Origin: Sambucus nigra
Lineage: Eukaryota; Streptophyta; Magnoliopsida; Dipsacales; Adoxaceae
Direction of reading: 5' to 3'
Length of the DNA: 64,000 nucleotides
Assembly (NCBI GenBank): GCA_949130495.1
Contig: OX422207.1
Span: 785,716,384 to 785,780,383 of the forward strand
The notes under the pieces are model-generated. The model did not search any database and was not told the DNA's origin. It saw only the letters and a list, made by a program, of their open reading frames with translations. Made by a program: the position numbers and the translations under genes. How positions within the stretch are numbered: the stretch's first letter is position 1; every line of letters starts with the position of its first letter. Shown piece after piece: positions 24,206-35,110 of the stretch.

Positions 24206-25660
24206 GGCTTAGTTGATGTATGTAAAGCTAAGTGGAAGGAGGTCAGTCAGGAGGATGCGGTGGTGAGAGCATTCATGTCAGTAATGACCGTTACTCCTAC
24301 AATTGTGGCAAGAATTGTGGAAGCCCAGGTAAGAGATAAGAGTTGCCAAGACCATATACACCGATTATTGTCCGAGGGAGCGGAGTCCTACTCGATTAGT
24401 TCTGAGGGTGGACTATGCTTCCATGGAAGACTTATTGTTCCAGAAGAAGGGGACTTGAGATGAGCGGTGATGGCGGGATCTCATGGGTCAAAATTTACGG
24501 TACATCCGGGTGGGGACAAGATGTACCAAGACATGCGCCGTCAGTATTGGTGGCCCGGCATGAAGAGGGATATCTCAGATTTTGTATCCCAATGCACTAC
24601 TTGTCAGTTGGTTAAGATCGACCATCAGCGACCGACAGGTTTGTTGTAACCGTTGGAGATTCCAGTGTGGAAATGGGAAAGCATTTCGATGGAATTTATT
24701 ACGGGCTTACCTAGATCACAAATGGGTCATGATTCGATTTGGGTGATTGTCGATCGTTTGACTAAGTCGGCACACTTCTTGCCCATGCGTACGGATTTTG
24801 ATACCGCTCGTTATGCCAAATTGTTCATCAAGGAGATCGTTAGACTTCATGGGGACCGAATTGAAGTTAATCTCTTCCTATCATCCTCAAACAGATGGCC
24901 AAACTGAAAGGGTAAACCAGATGTTGGAGGATATGCTCCTTATGTGCATGCTTGATTTCAATGGCTGTTGGGAACAATACCTCCCATTAGTTGAGTTCGC
25001 TTATAACAACTCATACCAATTCACTATCGAAATGGCGCCCTATGAAGCCCTTTATGGTCGGCCCTGTAGGTCACCCGCTTGTTGGTTGGAAGTGGGTGAT
25101 AACAAATTTCTTGGACCTAAAATGATCCAAGACACTTCTTCAAAGATTGAACTCATTCGAAATCGCATTCGGATAGCCCAAGACCGTCAGAAGAGCTATT
25201 CCGATGCGGGTAGAAGACACGTGGAGTTGGAGATTGGAGACCAAGTCTTGGTGCGAGTGTCACCAATGAAGGGCATTAGGCATTTTGGGAAAAAAGGGAA
25301 GATGGCGACGTGTTTTGTTGGACCTTTCCCAGTTATTGCGAAAGTCGCTCCCGTGGCGTACCAACTTGCCTTGCCGGAGCCTTTGTAACAAATTCACGAT
25401 GTATTCCATGTCTCCAGTTTGAAGAAGTATAGAAGATGCGAAGGTGCCCTTCGGCACATTCCTTTCGAGGATATTGACTTGCAACCTGACGTTTCATATG
25501 AAGAACAACCGGTTGCTATTCCTGAGTATGGGGAGCGCAAGTTAAGGTCCCGTGTGGTGCCCTTGGTGAGAGTCCATTGGAGTCATCACAATGCTAAAGA
25601 ATCAATGTGGGAGTGTGTGGACGACATGCGGGAGAAGTATCCACATCGCTTCTTATAAGG
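24206..25660 (+). pseudogene. Tek-2 integrase, catalytic core deleted
   Basis: The HHCC zinc-binding part is present (HGSKFTVHPGG ... CTTCQLV, 24478-24610). The core opens with WKWESISMEFITGLPRSQMG and VIVDRLTKSAHFLPM, but after VRLHG (about 24852) it jumps to GTELKLISSYHPQTDGQTER. The family has about 30 residues there, including the second catalytic Asp (SDR block), so roughly 90 bp is lost. The C-terminal part follows: FLGPKMIQDTSSKIELI, LVRVSPMKGIRHFGKKGK, VFHVSSLKKY and a tail ERKLRSRVVPLVRVHWSHH. Stops at 24461 (CGA to TGA) and 24647 (CAA to TAA) are again C-to-T compatible; another is at 25386. Confidence 0.88.
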
Positions 25661-25690
25661 TACGTTTGAATTTTGGGGACAAAATTCCCT

Positions 25691-25706
25691 CATAAGGGGG
25701 GGAGTA
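25691..25706 (+). promoter_or_regulatory. Polypurine tract of Tek-2
   Basis: CATAAGGGGGGGAGTA lies directly before the 3' LTR start. The preceding words TTTTGGGGACAAAATTCCCT match the equivalent place in Tek-3 (58574-58613), and the purine tract is identical there. Confidence 0.88.
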
Positions 25707-28450
25707 TGTAATAACCCTCGCTTATGAGAACATATTTTATATTTATTTACTAGGTATGGTAATTAGATATAAAATGTTGAGATATGGATTGAGTATTAAT
25801 TTAATGTAGAAAAGTTAAAATTTACTATGAGGTTGCATATTGACCGTAACTATAGGTGAATATTACCATGTCATGTTTTATAATATCATATGAATTAAAA
25901 TGATATTTGGCTTAATAATGAGACCGGAACTTAAAATGAATTATAAATTGTCCAAATGATAATTTGGAGGCCGTAGTTGAGTCCGGAACGTGCGAGATAG
26001 TCAAATATTGTGCCATATTGTATTTTGAGGTTTTTGGCACTTTTGACTGGTTATACCTTAAAAATGCAGTTACGTGTTATTTTATCGCAATATTGGTCAA
26101 TTAAGTTGGGATTTTGACTAATGCCACGACTTAGTCTTACTAAGTCTTCTATTTTCCCAAATTTCAATTTCCTAAACCTAGAGATATCTTGAGAGAGGAA
26201 GTGAAAGAGTAGAGAAAAGTAGAAGAGATTGAAGATTGAGGAGAAATTCTTGCCACTACACAAAGAAAATCTGCATTTCCTAGATTGAGGCAAGTTTCCT
26301 ACTTGCTACTTGTGGTTTAAGATAAATGATTTGTAGTGATAATGATGTATTGATCATGGTTTGATTAGTTTAGAGTTTTTTTGTGTATTTGTTGGTCTTG
26401 AACCATTGAAGAATAATTTGGATGATTATTGATAGTTGGGGTAGTAGTTAGTAGCATTTATGTTGTGTTGGTGACAATAAATGAGCTGGGTTGAATGGAT
26501 TTGAGTTGGGAAGGAAATTAGAGTCCAAGACTCCATAAGCAAAATTAGGAATTTCGGCAGAACCGAATCGATTCGGCCTGGCCGAATCGATTCGCTGCTA
26601 GACAATTTCCAGGTTTAGGTGAACCGAATCGATTCGGCCTAAATCGAATTAATTCGGAAATTATGCAGAAACCCAATCTTCCCAACCGAATCGATTCGGA
26701 TGGTCGATTTATGCAGAATCCCATATTTTCGGGCCGAATCGATTCGGCTAGGCCAAATCGATTCGGAAACCCTGCACTTTTTCAATTTCTTTTCTTTTTC
26801 AATTTTAACCCTTTTCTTTAGGATTAGTAATTAAGGACCTTCTTGAATGAAGTAAATATAGGATCCTATCATATTAGTTGAGTTTGGTCGATACCCTAGA
26901 CTAGAATGGGTTCATCTGGGGTTCAGTCCAGGGGTGTTCAAAGTAATGTTTAGGCATTTCTTCCCTCGTATAGATTATAGAAATCTAGGAGATTCCTAAG
27001 TCATATTTGGAGACTTTAGAAATTGATTTGAGGTATGATGGTTTATATGAAATATAAAAATCAGGTTTGGTAAATAACTTGGGAGTTTATATGATCTTCG
27101 AGGTTATTACAAAGATGTTAAGCACGCATAGTTCCGGATAACCATAATGCATTTGATAAAATGTAAAATGGACAAAGTAAATGATAATTTACTAAACCAA
27201 GAAATGGAAAATAATTAAATGGTTAAACACACCTCTCTAAATACCATCTTAAGGGAAGTTCGTGCGTGAGGTGAAGCCCCCTGGCTAATGAATGCAGGCG
27301 GGATATAGTCCTAGGCCATATGAGCGCTTGTTTATATTTTTCTGCGATGGGTAGGAGATTCCGGGTGTGGTCTTGACTATCCCGCAGGCATATGGCCGCT
27401 TCCCGACATTTTCGATAGGATCCCAGGTTGTCTTATGATAGGCCCTGGAAGATGATGGTTATTTAGGGGCGCGCACAGTGGGAAAACCCGGACGGGCGGT
27501 CTTAGAATCGTTATATATATATATATATATATATATTTATAACTATTCTAATCATCAAGTTGGACTTGATGGGTATAAATGCCATAAAGAGCATAAAGAA
27601 ATGCCATAAAGAGCAAAGTATATGCCACAAAGAGCATACCATTGAGATAAGTGCCATAAAGAGCACATGATAATAATGGCATTCCTAATAAGGAATAGAA
27701 AGATAAGATGAAATGGTGAAAGATGAAAAAGGTTGATGATTATTATTATTCTTTTACATAATTGAATTTTAATTTAAAATCATTCAACTGTATTAGTTCA
27801 TTATAAGTTGTTATTATGTAGAATGTCATCTTTATCAACCATGCTTATTCATTCATTATTGTCATACTTATCATTTATCTGGTAATCGCACAAAACTGGG
27901 CTCTGACCGGTTCTTCTTTCTTGTTGTGCATATATATATATATATATTGTATTCGCTTAGGTGTTCCACCACAAGGTCGCCCGTAATGAACTTCATATTC
28001 CAGTGTTTTGAGGAGCCGTGACATTTTGTGGGTATCACGGGACATTTTGTGTAGACGCCTTCCTTGTTGTTGTCTAGTTATGATCAGTCCTTATTCGGGC
28101 GTGTGGCCCAAATGGTTGTAATTGTATAATGGATGTATTATGTAACACATGGAACTTATTGTATATTGTATGAATTCTATTGGCTGACATTTCATTCGGT
28201 CCTTCCCTTACGGTTGGTATATATATATGCTTGTGGGAGTTTCCCCCCTTCTTTTCTATTATGGGTTGTTGAAAATGCTTTCTTTAAATTACAAACTAAA
28301 AATTTTGATAACCCGTTTTCTGGAATATTGTGTGGTTTTCCCGTATATTCTTTATGTTGTCACAATGCGGGGGATGATATTTATCCATGATTCCTGTATT
28401 ATCGGAGTATCGGGCTGGCCACCCCTTATTTCGGATACCGGGTTGTCACA
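25707..28450 (+). repeat. Tek-2 3' LTR
   Basis: 2744 bp, aligning end to end with 18211-20960. Differences are scattered point changes, a shorter AT microsatellite (27512-27535) and loss of one palindrome copy near 26704. It contains the palindrome array at 26562-26766 and the cross-family block at 27895-27982. Confidence 0.92.
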
Positions 28451-29190
28451 TTGAGTTCCTAAACTCTACCAAAAAAAAAGTTTATTTTACCCAAACCCTA
28501 TGTTTATGCCCAAACAGTTTTAGATCTAATATTCATTATATTATGCCTTGAGGTCTAGTTTGTGAGCATTAAAGATTTTTTCTCCACATCTTTGTGAGAA
28601 TCGTTCCATACATTAGACTCCGTATTTATTATTTACACACGGTGGACTCTTTGGTGTCATATTAAAGTGAAGAAGTGATGGACTCTGTGTTCCGTTTCGT
28701 AGACAATAGCTTAGTTGTTTGGTGGAAACCAAGAAGTGTGTGGACTCACATGTTGTAGCAGTTATGTGGGTGGATTTCAGCATTGTAGCTGCAGATGTTG
28801 AAGATCAAAGACGCGTCAAGGTTTATGAGGGAATCGAGTCGTTGTGTAAGTAATCTGGCGATTTCTGTAAATCCTTTATCATAACGAATTGCCTAGCTAG
28901 GTCATCCGAGGTTTTCTCACCGTGGGTTTTCCTCCCACTTCGGGAGTTGTGGCTTAATTTACTTATTTTATCCTTCCCTCACTTAGATGAATGTTTAGGC
29001 AAAGATAAAAATCATTAATCCATTTAATCACAACTTGTTTAATATTGGTGATAAGTTTTATTTGGGTAACTTGTTTAATTAAACTTTAAATTTGAATTTT
29101 TTTAAAAATAGTTGGTTATCATTTAATTTGAAAAAGAATAAAAATTGGCTTTTGTGTATACCATTCCTTATAAATCGTTCTTTCTTAAAT
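28451..29190 (+). repeat. Cop-1 middle LTR, second part
   Basis: The Cop-1 LTR resumes after Tek-2, opening with the second half of the imperfect target duplication (TTGAG). It contains the copia U5-style signature CACCGTGGGTTTTCCTCCCA near 28920 and is followed at once by a primer site. The total LTR length (530 + 740 bp) is about 1.27 kb. Confidence 0.7.
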
Positions 29191-29202
29191 TGGTATCAGA
29201 GC
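29191..29202 (+). promoter_or_regulatory. tRNA-Met-type primer site of the second Cop-1 unit
   Basis: TGGTATCAGAGC follows the LTR directly. Its presence downstream of an LTR that also terminates the first Cop-1 unit implies that this LTR served as both a 3' and a 5' LTR. Confidence 0.85.
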
Positions 29203-29330
29203 ATGAACGCTAAACTATCATGTAGATCCATCTTTTCGTGTTATTTTAGGGTCATTTGGGTGATTATCTCTCTCTCTTTCTCTCTTTATATATATATATA
29301 TATATATATCGTGCTTGTTTGTTTCTCTCG

Positions 29331-29683
29331 ATGGGTCATCCCCGTGATGAAGAATTAACTCATTTGAATTTTAGGTTTGCAAAAAGATATAAATTTCTTA
29401 AAAAATATTTTTTTTTTAAAGCTGAAATTGATATTTTGTGAACTCTTCAAACTCAAAGAGACACCCTTCGTGATAGGATCATGGACATGAATTGTGATTT
29501 TAAAAACTTAAAAGTTTCCAGAAAAGAGAGTAAGGATATAGTTTGATTTTTAGAGAAATAATTAGAGGACTCTAAAGTTTCTAAGGTTAATGAATGTTCC
29601 ATTGGGGATAATGATAAATCAATAAATATTTTTAAAGCACGTGAGAAGACATTTTACTTACATTAAGGGGGTAACGAGACGAC
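29331..29683 (+). pseudogene. Second Cop-1 unit, gag N-terminal part
   Basis: The ATG at 29331 gives MGHPRDEELTHLNFRFAKRY and a lysine-rich helical region with several stops. The position (140 bp after the primer site) and helical character fit a copia gag start. The frame is interrupted at 29683 by Tat-1; the C-terminal part with the zinc knuckle resumes at 46547. Confidence 0.55.
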
Positions 29684-30277
29684 TGATTCGTGTCAAATAA
29701 TGCATTTTATTCCCCTTTTTACTATACAATAATGCAATCACATGCACATTTAACTCACATTTTATACTCATTTACTGTATAACCTTTATTATTCACTGTT
29801 AATCGATTGTGCAAGGTTTATTTGAGTATTTACAAGGTTTTTGATGCTAAGGAGAGTTTGGATGCAATTTTTGCAAAGAATAGTCACATGCATACTTTCA
29901 GGGGGAAAATGGTTAGTTCAGATTATCAGTTTTAGATTTATACAAATCACAGAAATTGCAGGCCTTGAATTAAGGAATGCCTGGGTTAAAACGGTGTGTC
30001 AATATGAGCTGAAAAGAAGAAGTTTTGACCCTATAAATTTCAAAAGGGACTTAAAGTCAAAGTCAACACCCCACCTCAAACTCGAGGACCGATATCGTGA
30101 CCCGAATTGAAATATTGTTGGACCCAAAATATAGGCCATGTCGATTTTTACGGTTTATGGATACGAGGTCGTATCTGAAAGTTATGGAGTTCAGGGTTTG
30201 AATTGAAAATATTGGATTATGGACCGATATAGGATTATATATTATTAGTTGTACTTAAATAATAAGAACCGTGCTTT

Positions 30278-30873
30278 GTTTATTGGTTAGTGCGCAATTT
30301 TTTAAAACAAGAGGTCACAGTAGGGATGGCAATGGGGTGCGTTTGGGGCGGGTTTTCAAAAACCCTAACCCGCCCCATTTCATAAACGAGATGGGGCGTG
30401 GGGATTTTATCTAAATTAACTCCTAACCCACCCCATTTAATAAACCGGATGGGTCGGGGCCCCTACGAGTCGGATCAATCTTTAAAATAGTTAAATTAAT
30501 AATATTACATAATAGTTTTAGAGGTCTAAAATGGTTCGTATTCCAATATATGGCACAGTCCCCCAATTGTCAATCCACGTTTCCATTTACATCTTTTATA
30601 AAATCAACATATATATAAAGGGTCTATTTTTTTTTTTGTGTGTGTGGTTTAATCGTATTTAACATACATATTAAAGGTATTTATGTAGGCATAAGTTACA
30701 CGGGGCAAGCCGAAGCGGAACAGTTTTATTTAAATTAACTCCTAACTCCCCCTATTTAATAAACGAATTTTTTTTAAGAAAACCCATACCCTCTCTTAAT
30801 TCATAGTCGGTGCCAAGCAGGCCACATACGGATCGGGTTAAATTGTCCTCCTTGGGTCACAGGTTCGAAACCT
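30278..30873 (+). promoter_or_regulatory. tRNA-like A/B box region split by the hAT-like insertion
   Basis: The A-box-like TTATTGGTTAGTG is near 30284 and a B-box consensus GGTTCGAAACC is at 30863-30873, but 534 bp of inserted DNA now separates them. In the right LTR the equivalents are 44 bp apart. If it ever worked as a Pol III promoter, this copy should be inactive. Confidence 0.45.
30321..30854. mobile_element. Non-autonomous hAT-like element (534 bp)
   Basis: The insertion is bounded by an exact 8-bp duplication GGTCACAG (30313-30320 and 30855-30862). The right LTR of Tat-1 supplies the empty site with one copy (GGTCACAA at about 45140). It opens TAGGGATGGCAATGGGG, a start typical of plant hAT MITEs, and closes with ATTGTCCTCCTT, a decayed inverted match to TAGGGATGGCAAT. 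The interior is rich in GGGGCGGG-type words and has an internal direct repeat around TTAAATTAACTCCTAAC (about 30412 and 30735). There is no coding frame. The 8-bp duplication is the strongest evidence for hAT. Confidence 0.75.
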
Positions 30874-30943
30874 TCTTCCCCCTACCCCTTTAATTTATTG
30901 CACGAATTTCTACCTCTACCCCCAACACACGCGCCCCCAACGC

Positions 30944-32958
30944 TGAAAATATGTTACTAAAACCGTTTATTAAAAATAAACTATTTAAGTAACTCCGAGC
31001 TGTTTTTTGAGGAAACTCTTTTCTTGAAAAAACAAAACTATTTGAACACAAGATGTGTTTAACAGAACAGTATGTACGAGATCTATTCAAGATTTGACTA
31101 ACAGGTTTATAAAACAGTTTAAACAAACTTTAAACTCAGCACAACCAAGAATGAGATGAGGAGATGTAGAAAGATTAAGTTCACGATTTTTTACGTGGTA
31201 AAACCTCACCAATTGAGGAAACATCCATAACTCCCTCTACGAAGTAAAATGAAAAAAAATCTACTAAAACAAATTTATGAGTTACAAACTATATAACTAA
31301 CTTGCATACAACTCAGACCTATATAAGTTTAGGAATGTACCCTCTAGTGTCCTTATAACTTCTCCACAGTTCTGATTGTAGATGTTGTTCTCCCAGTTTG
31401 TTAACTTTTGATTTGTTCCAGCACTTTACGTCGACTCTTGTTCACAAGATCTTATTACCAACACTTTTCGTGTTGTAGTGTGAAAGCGTTTGTGGAGGTG
31501 CTCTCTAATACATGCATGCACACACTCACACTTATTAAGTACAAACAATCCTAGCAAATTACATATAAGGCTATATGCAGTGATTTTTCTTTTTCTCTCT
31601 TCTCACAAAACTTTGAACCTGTTTGACCTTTAAATCAATCCCAGAATCCACGGATATCTTGCTTAGAAGACAGTCAAGATCTTAATCAATCTCAGATTTT
31701 TGAAAAGATTTTCGAGATTGAAAACCTCCAAGTGTGATTCCAAACTAGGTCAAAGGTTAATTTTAAGAGAACTAGAAACAGAAAATATTTATTGTTGATT
31801 TAGAGATAAAAACAATTTTTAGAAAAGAATCAACAATATATTTCTCAAGATGAGAAATAAACTATGTAAATCTAAGTGTGATGTAACATGCAGAACATAG
31901 ATTTGAAATTTCTATTAAGAAGAAAATAGATCTAAGTAAACAGTTTAAGTTGGAAACAAGATCTAACGAACAAGAGGTCACAGCAACACAAATATCTCTC
32001 AAAAACTCAAGAACACTCAGGGTAGTGTTTTGGATATGTAGGAGTTTTTTGTGGAGTGTTTGGTTTGAAAGAGGAATAACGAACAGGGGTTAGGGTTAGG
32101 GTTTCTAACTCTCTCTCTTTCTTTCTGGTTTCTCTCTTTTCTCTCTTCTCTCTCTCTTCTCTCTACTCTCTCTTTTTTATTCTCAGGAATGAATTGGCCA
32201 AAAGTCCTGAACGACTGAGAGGAGGATCCTTTTTATAGGACGAAGAGAAGGATCAAGAAGCAGGTTAAAAAACAAGGGTCAGGATTAAGTCAAGCTGGAT
32301 TGACTTAAATCCAAGGGCTCACAGAAAGCGGTGATTAAAAGTCACCTGATTGGTTCAGGAGGGATACACAGGGATTACTAAAGAAAGCATGCAGGACGTT
32401 GATAACGTTTGATCCAACGGTTGTAAAGATACGCAATTGTATACTCAGTGAAGAAACACAAATCCCACCAATCAGCAAGCAACAGGTGTTAACTAATAAA
32501 TCGATATAAAACACGCGTCATAAATTAATTACAACCAAACCCTGAAGTCTCTGCCGCTTTTGGTTTCTACCCAAACCAACTTTGAGCCAATAAACCTATT
32601 AATCAATAATTAGAGATTGAACCCACAAACTTCTAAAATCAAGTTTTAATTAATAAAACCTTTAATAAAAAATGTTTATAAAATCCCCAAAAAATATTTT
32701 AAAATCAAATTTAAGGATTTAAACATACTTAACATATGCACACACATAAATATGCAATATGACATGTACATGATGCATTCTACTATGTGTGAGTGTTGGT
32801 AATTAGATCTAGATCACAACAAGATATATGAATGAAATAGCAAACCAATCTCTGAGGTTCTTTTGTTTCTAGGGTGGACATAATTTTGTCACAATTTCCA
32901 AACTAGATGAGCACTTATACAATATAGACTCAAGTGAGTCAAGAGTATAAGGGCTTCA
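30944..32958 (-). repeat. Cop-2 3' LTR
   Basis: In plus coordinates it starts TGAAAATATG and ends GGGCTTCA (element sense TGAAGCCC...CATATTTTCA). It includes a CT-rich tract (32108-32176) and a telomere-like GGGTTAGGGTTAGGGTTT word at 32087-32104. ORF 30890-31126 is repeated in the other LTR and is not considered coding. Confidence 0.9.
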
Positions 32959-32975
32959 ATCTCCCCCTTTGGAAA
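32959..32975 (-). promoter_or_regulatory. Polypurine tract of Cop-2
   Basis: On the minus strand this is CCAAAGGGGGAGAT immediately before the LTR start TGAAGCCC. Its last nine bases recur outside the opposite LTR at 40869-40877. Confidence 0.85.
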
Positions 32976-33270
32976 TATGAGACAAAATCTCCTTTGAGTC
33001 AACTAGGACTCGTAGGGTGACAAAAAGATAAGAAAAACCTATTCCTATAAAGATTCTATCTACCCAAATCCTAGAAAACAAAAGTACATAACTCAACTAT
33101 TTACAATTGAAAACCCTATGACATCAGTTGAGAAAAACTGTACAAAACCCTGCAATGAATCACTAAGATCAAGCAGTTTAGCATACGTAAGGAATAAATA
33201 GACTCAAATTTCTCCCCCATTTTGTCTCAAATGGACAAAGGGAAAAAAACTTGGATAAACAGCAAAGATA

Positions 33271-33760
33271 TTACTCAACACAAAGCATACCAATATATTT
33301 ACGCAAGGAAATGAATCTATTATAATCTAGAGGTTTGGTGAAGATATCTGCGAGTTGCAAATCAGTAGGAAGATAATTGATTTCTAATTCCTTAGTTTCA
33401 ACCAATTCGCGTATAAAATGATGTCTTATTTTTATGTGTTTTTGTTCGCGAGTGTTGAACAGGGTTTTTAGAAATATTAATCGCACTTTGATTATCACAA
33501 TAGAGATGCAATTGGTTTTCTTGAATACCATAATCACTTAGCATTTGTTTAAGCCACAGTAATTGAGCACAACAGCTGCCAGCGGCCATGTATTCAGATT
33601 CGGCTGTCGAGAATGATGTTTAGTTTTATTTCTTATTACTCCATCCTACCAAGTTATTACCTATATAATAACATGCTCCTGATGTGCTTTTACTATCATC
33701 AGTACACCCAGCCCAGTCAGCATCAGTGTACCCAATTATAGTGATTGGTGTGTTATTAGT
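33271..33760 (-). pseudogene. Cop-2 RNase H, frameshifted
   Basis: Motifs in order on the minus strand are TDADWAGCTDDSKSTSG near 33700, AESEYMAAGSCCAQLLWLKQ near 33575, YCDNQSAINISKNPVQHSR, then after a one-base shift KHIKIRHHFIRELVE and DLQLADIFTKPLDYNRF. These are the standard copia RNase H blocks, including the ADIFTKPL end. The frameshift falls near 33440-33460, and two stops also occur in the 33600-33660 stretch. Confidence 0.88.
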
Positions 33761-35110
33761 GTATCAAAGTCCTAGATTCAGAGTGCCTTTTACATATTTA
33801 ATGATACGTTTAACAGCATTCAAATGGCTCTCTTTAGGGTTATTTTGATAACGATCACATACACACACAGCATACATAATATCAGGATGCGAGGCAGTAA
33901 GATATTGTAAGGTTCCGATCATACTACGATATAGAGTAGGATCTACGGATTTTCCATTTTCATCTTTAGAAAGTTTTAACGTAGTACTCATGGGCGTTCT
34001 AGAATCTTTAGCACTCTCGAGGCCAAATTTCTTTACTATCTCTAAAGTGTACTTAGATTGTGATACAAATAATACTTCTGAATTTTGTTTGACTTGAAGG
34101 CCTAAGAAGAATTGTAATTCCCCCATAAGGGACATTTGAAATTCCTTATGCATAGTTTCAGAGAAGGATTTTACTTCTGAGGGAGAAGTTGATCCAAAGA
34201 TAATATCGTCAACATAAACTTGAGCAATAATGATGTGTTTGTCAAAATGTTTGACAAAAAGAGTCTGATCATTTCCACCTCTCTTGTAACCTTTATCTAA
34301 GAGGAAACTGGAAAGACGCTCATACTAAGCTCTAGGTGCTTGTTTAAGGCCATACAAAGCCTTTTTAAGACGAAATACATGATTTGGATATTGAGGGTCA
34401 ATGAACCCTTTAGGTTGTTCTACATAGGTCTCTTCAGTCAATATTTCATTAAGGAGTGCAGATTTGACATCCATTTGATAAAGTGTAAAATGCATGTGGC
34501 AAGCTATAGCAAAGAGCAGACGAACAGATTCTAAACGAGTAACAGGAGCAAAAGTCTCGTTAAAATCTATTCCTTTAATTTGATTGTATCCTTGAGCAAC
34601 TAATCTAGATTTATTTCTAATTATTATCCCATTTTCATCAGTCTTATTTTTAAAAATCCAACGTGTACCAATAACCTTTTTGTGCTCAGGACGAGGAGCA
34701 AGATACCAAACATCATGAATGACAAATTGAAGAAGTTCTTCCTGCATAAAAGAAATCCAGTGAGAGTCATTCAATGCCTCATTTATATTCTTTCGTTCCA
34801 CAAGGGAAACAAAACATGCATAATGTGCATAATTTCTTAGTTGGGATCTTGTACGCACTGGCTCACTAGGGTTACCAACTACGTTATTTATGGGATGATC
34901 TTTAGAAACCCAGTTAGGTACTTCAGGTATCTCAATTGGTAATGAATTATCTATTTCAGAAGAGCCATTTTCTAAAATGTGTGTAGATTCTTCCTCAATA
35001 GTAGATTCACCAGTCTTGTTCTCTACAATAGTGTCACTTACAATTACATTTATGGATTCCATCAAGGTTTTAGTGCGAAGATTATACACTCGATAGGCTC
35101 TACTGTTAGT
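33761..35110 (-). pseudogene. Cop-2 reverse transcriptase
   Basis: Minus-strand frame from 35089 downward: HWISFMQEELLQFVIHDVW, VIGTRWIFKNKTDENG, KSRLVAQGYNQIKGIDFNET, FAPVTRLESVRLLFAIA, YQMDVKSALLN, YVEQPKGFIDPQYPNHVF and LYGLKQAPRA. A TAG at 34325-34327 stands where the family has Trp (TGG), then YERLSSFLL continues to the intact catalytic YVDD at 34205-34216 and FFLGLQVKQ. The stop ending the 34153-33764 stretch (NLGL-stop) is again TGG to TAG. Both are G-to-A changes, that is, C-to-T on the plus strand. The active site itself is preserved. Confidence 0.9.

Larger units (their letters stand above)
18211..28450 (+). mobile_element. Tek-2: Ty3/gypsy LTR retrotransposon with near-complete gag-pol
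   Basis: This 10.24-kb element has LTRs 18211-20960 and 25707-28450, primer site 20963-20974 and purine tract 25691-25706. Domain order is gag, protease, RT, RNase H, integrase, which is Ty3/gypsy. The tail ERKLRSRVVPLVRVHWSHH at the integrase end resembles the C-terminal region of plant chromoviruses of Tekay/Del type, consistent with LTRs of 2.7 kb. Flanks are TTCAG and TTGAG, a 5-bp duplication with one change. It interrupts the Cop-1 LTR. At least eight in-frame stops, several frameshifts and an integrase deletion make it defective. Confidence 0.92.
29684..30943 (+). repeat. Tat-1 5' LTR, part before Cop-2
   Basis: It aligns with 44523-45220 of the right LTR through words such as ATAATGCAATC, GGATGCAATTT, GGATACGAG(G/A)TCGTAT and ACGAATTT(C/T)T. 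The hAT-like insertion (30321-30862 including one duplication) is absent from the right LTR. It ends where Cop-2 begins. Confidence 0.8.

Noticed and set aside
32087..32107. Telomere-like GGGTTAGGGTTAGGGTTT
   Set aside because: Only two to three imperfect units, and the matching site in the other Cop-2 LTR (about 40000) shows one. It is part of the LTR, not an interstitial telomere.
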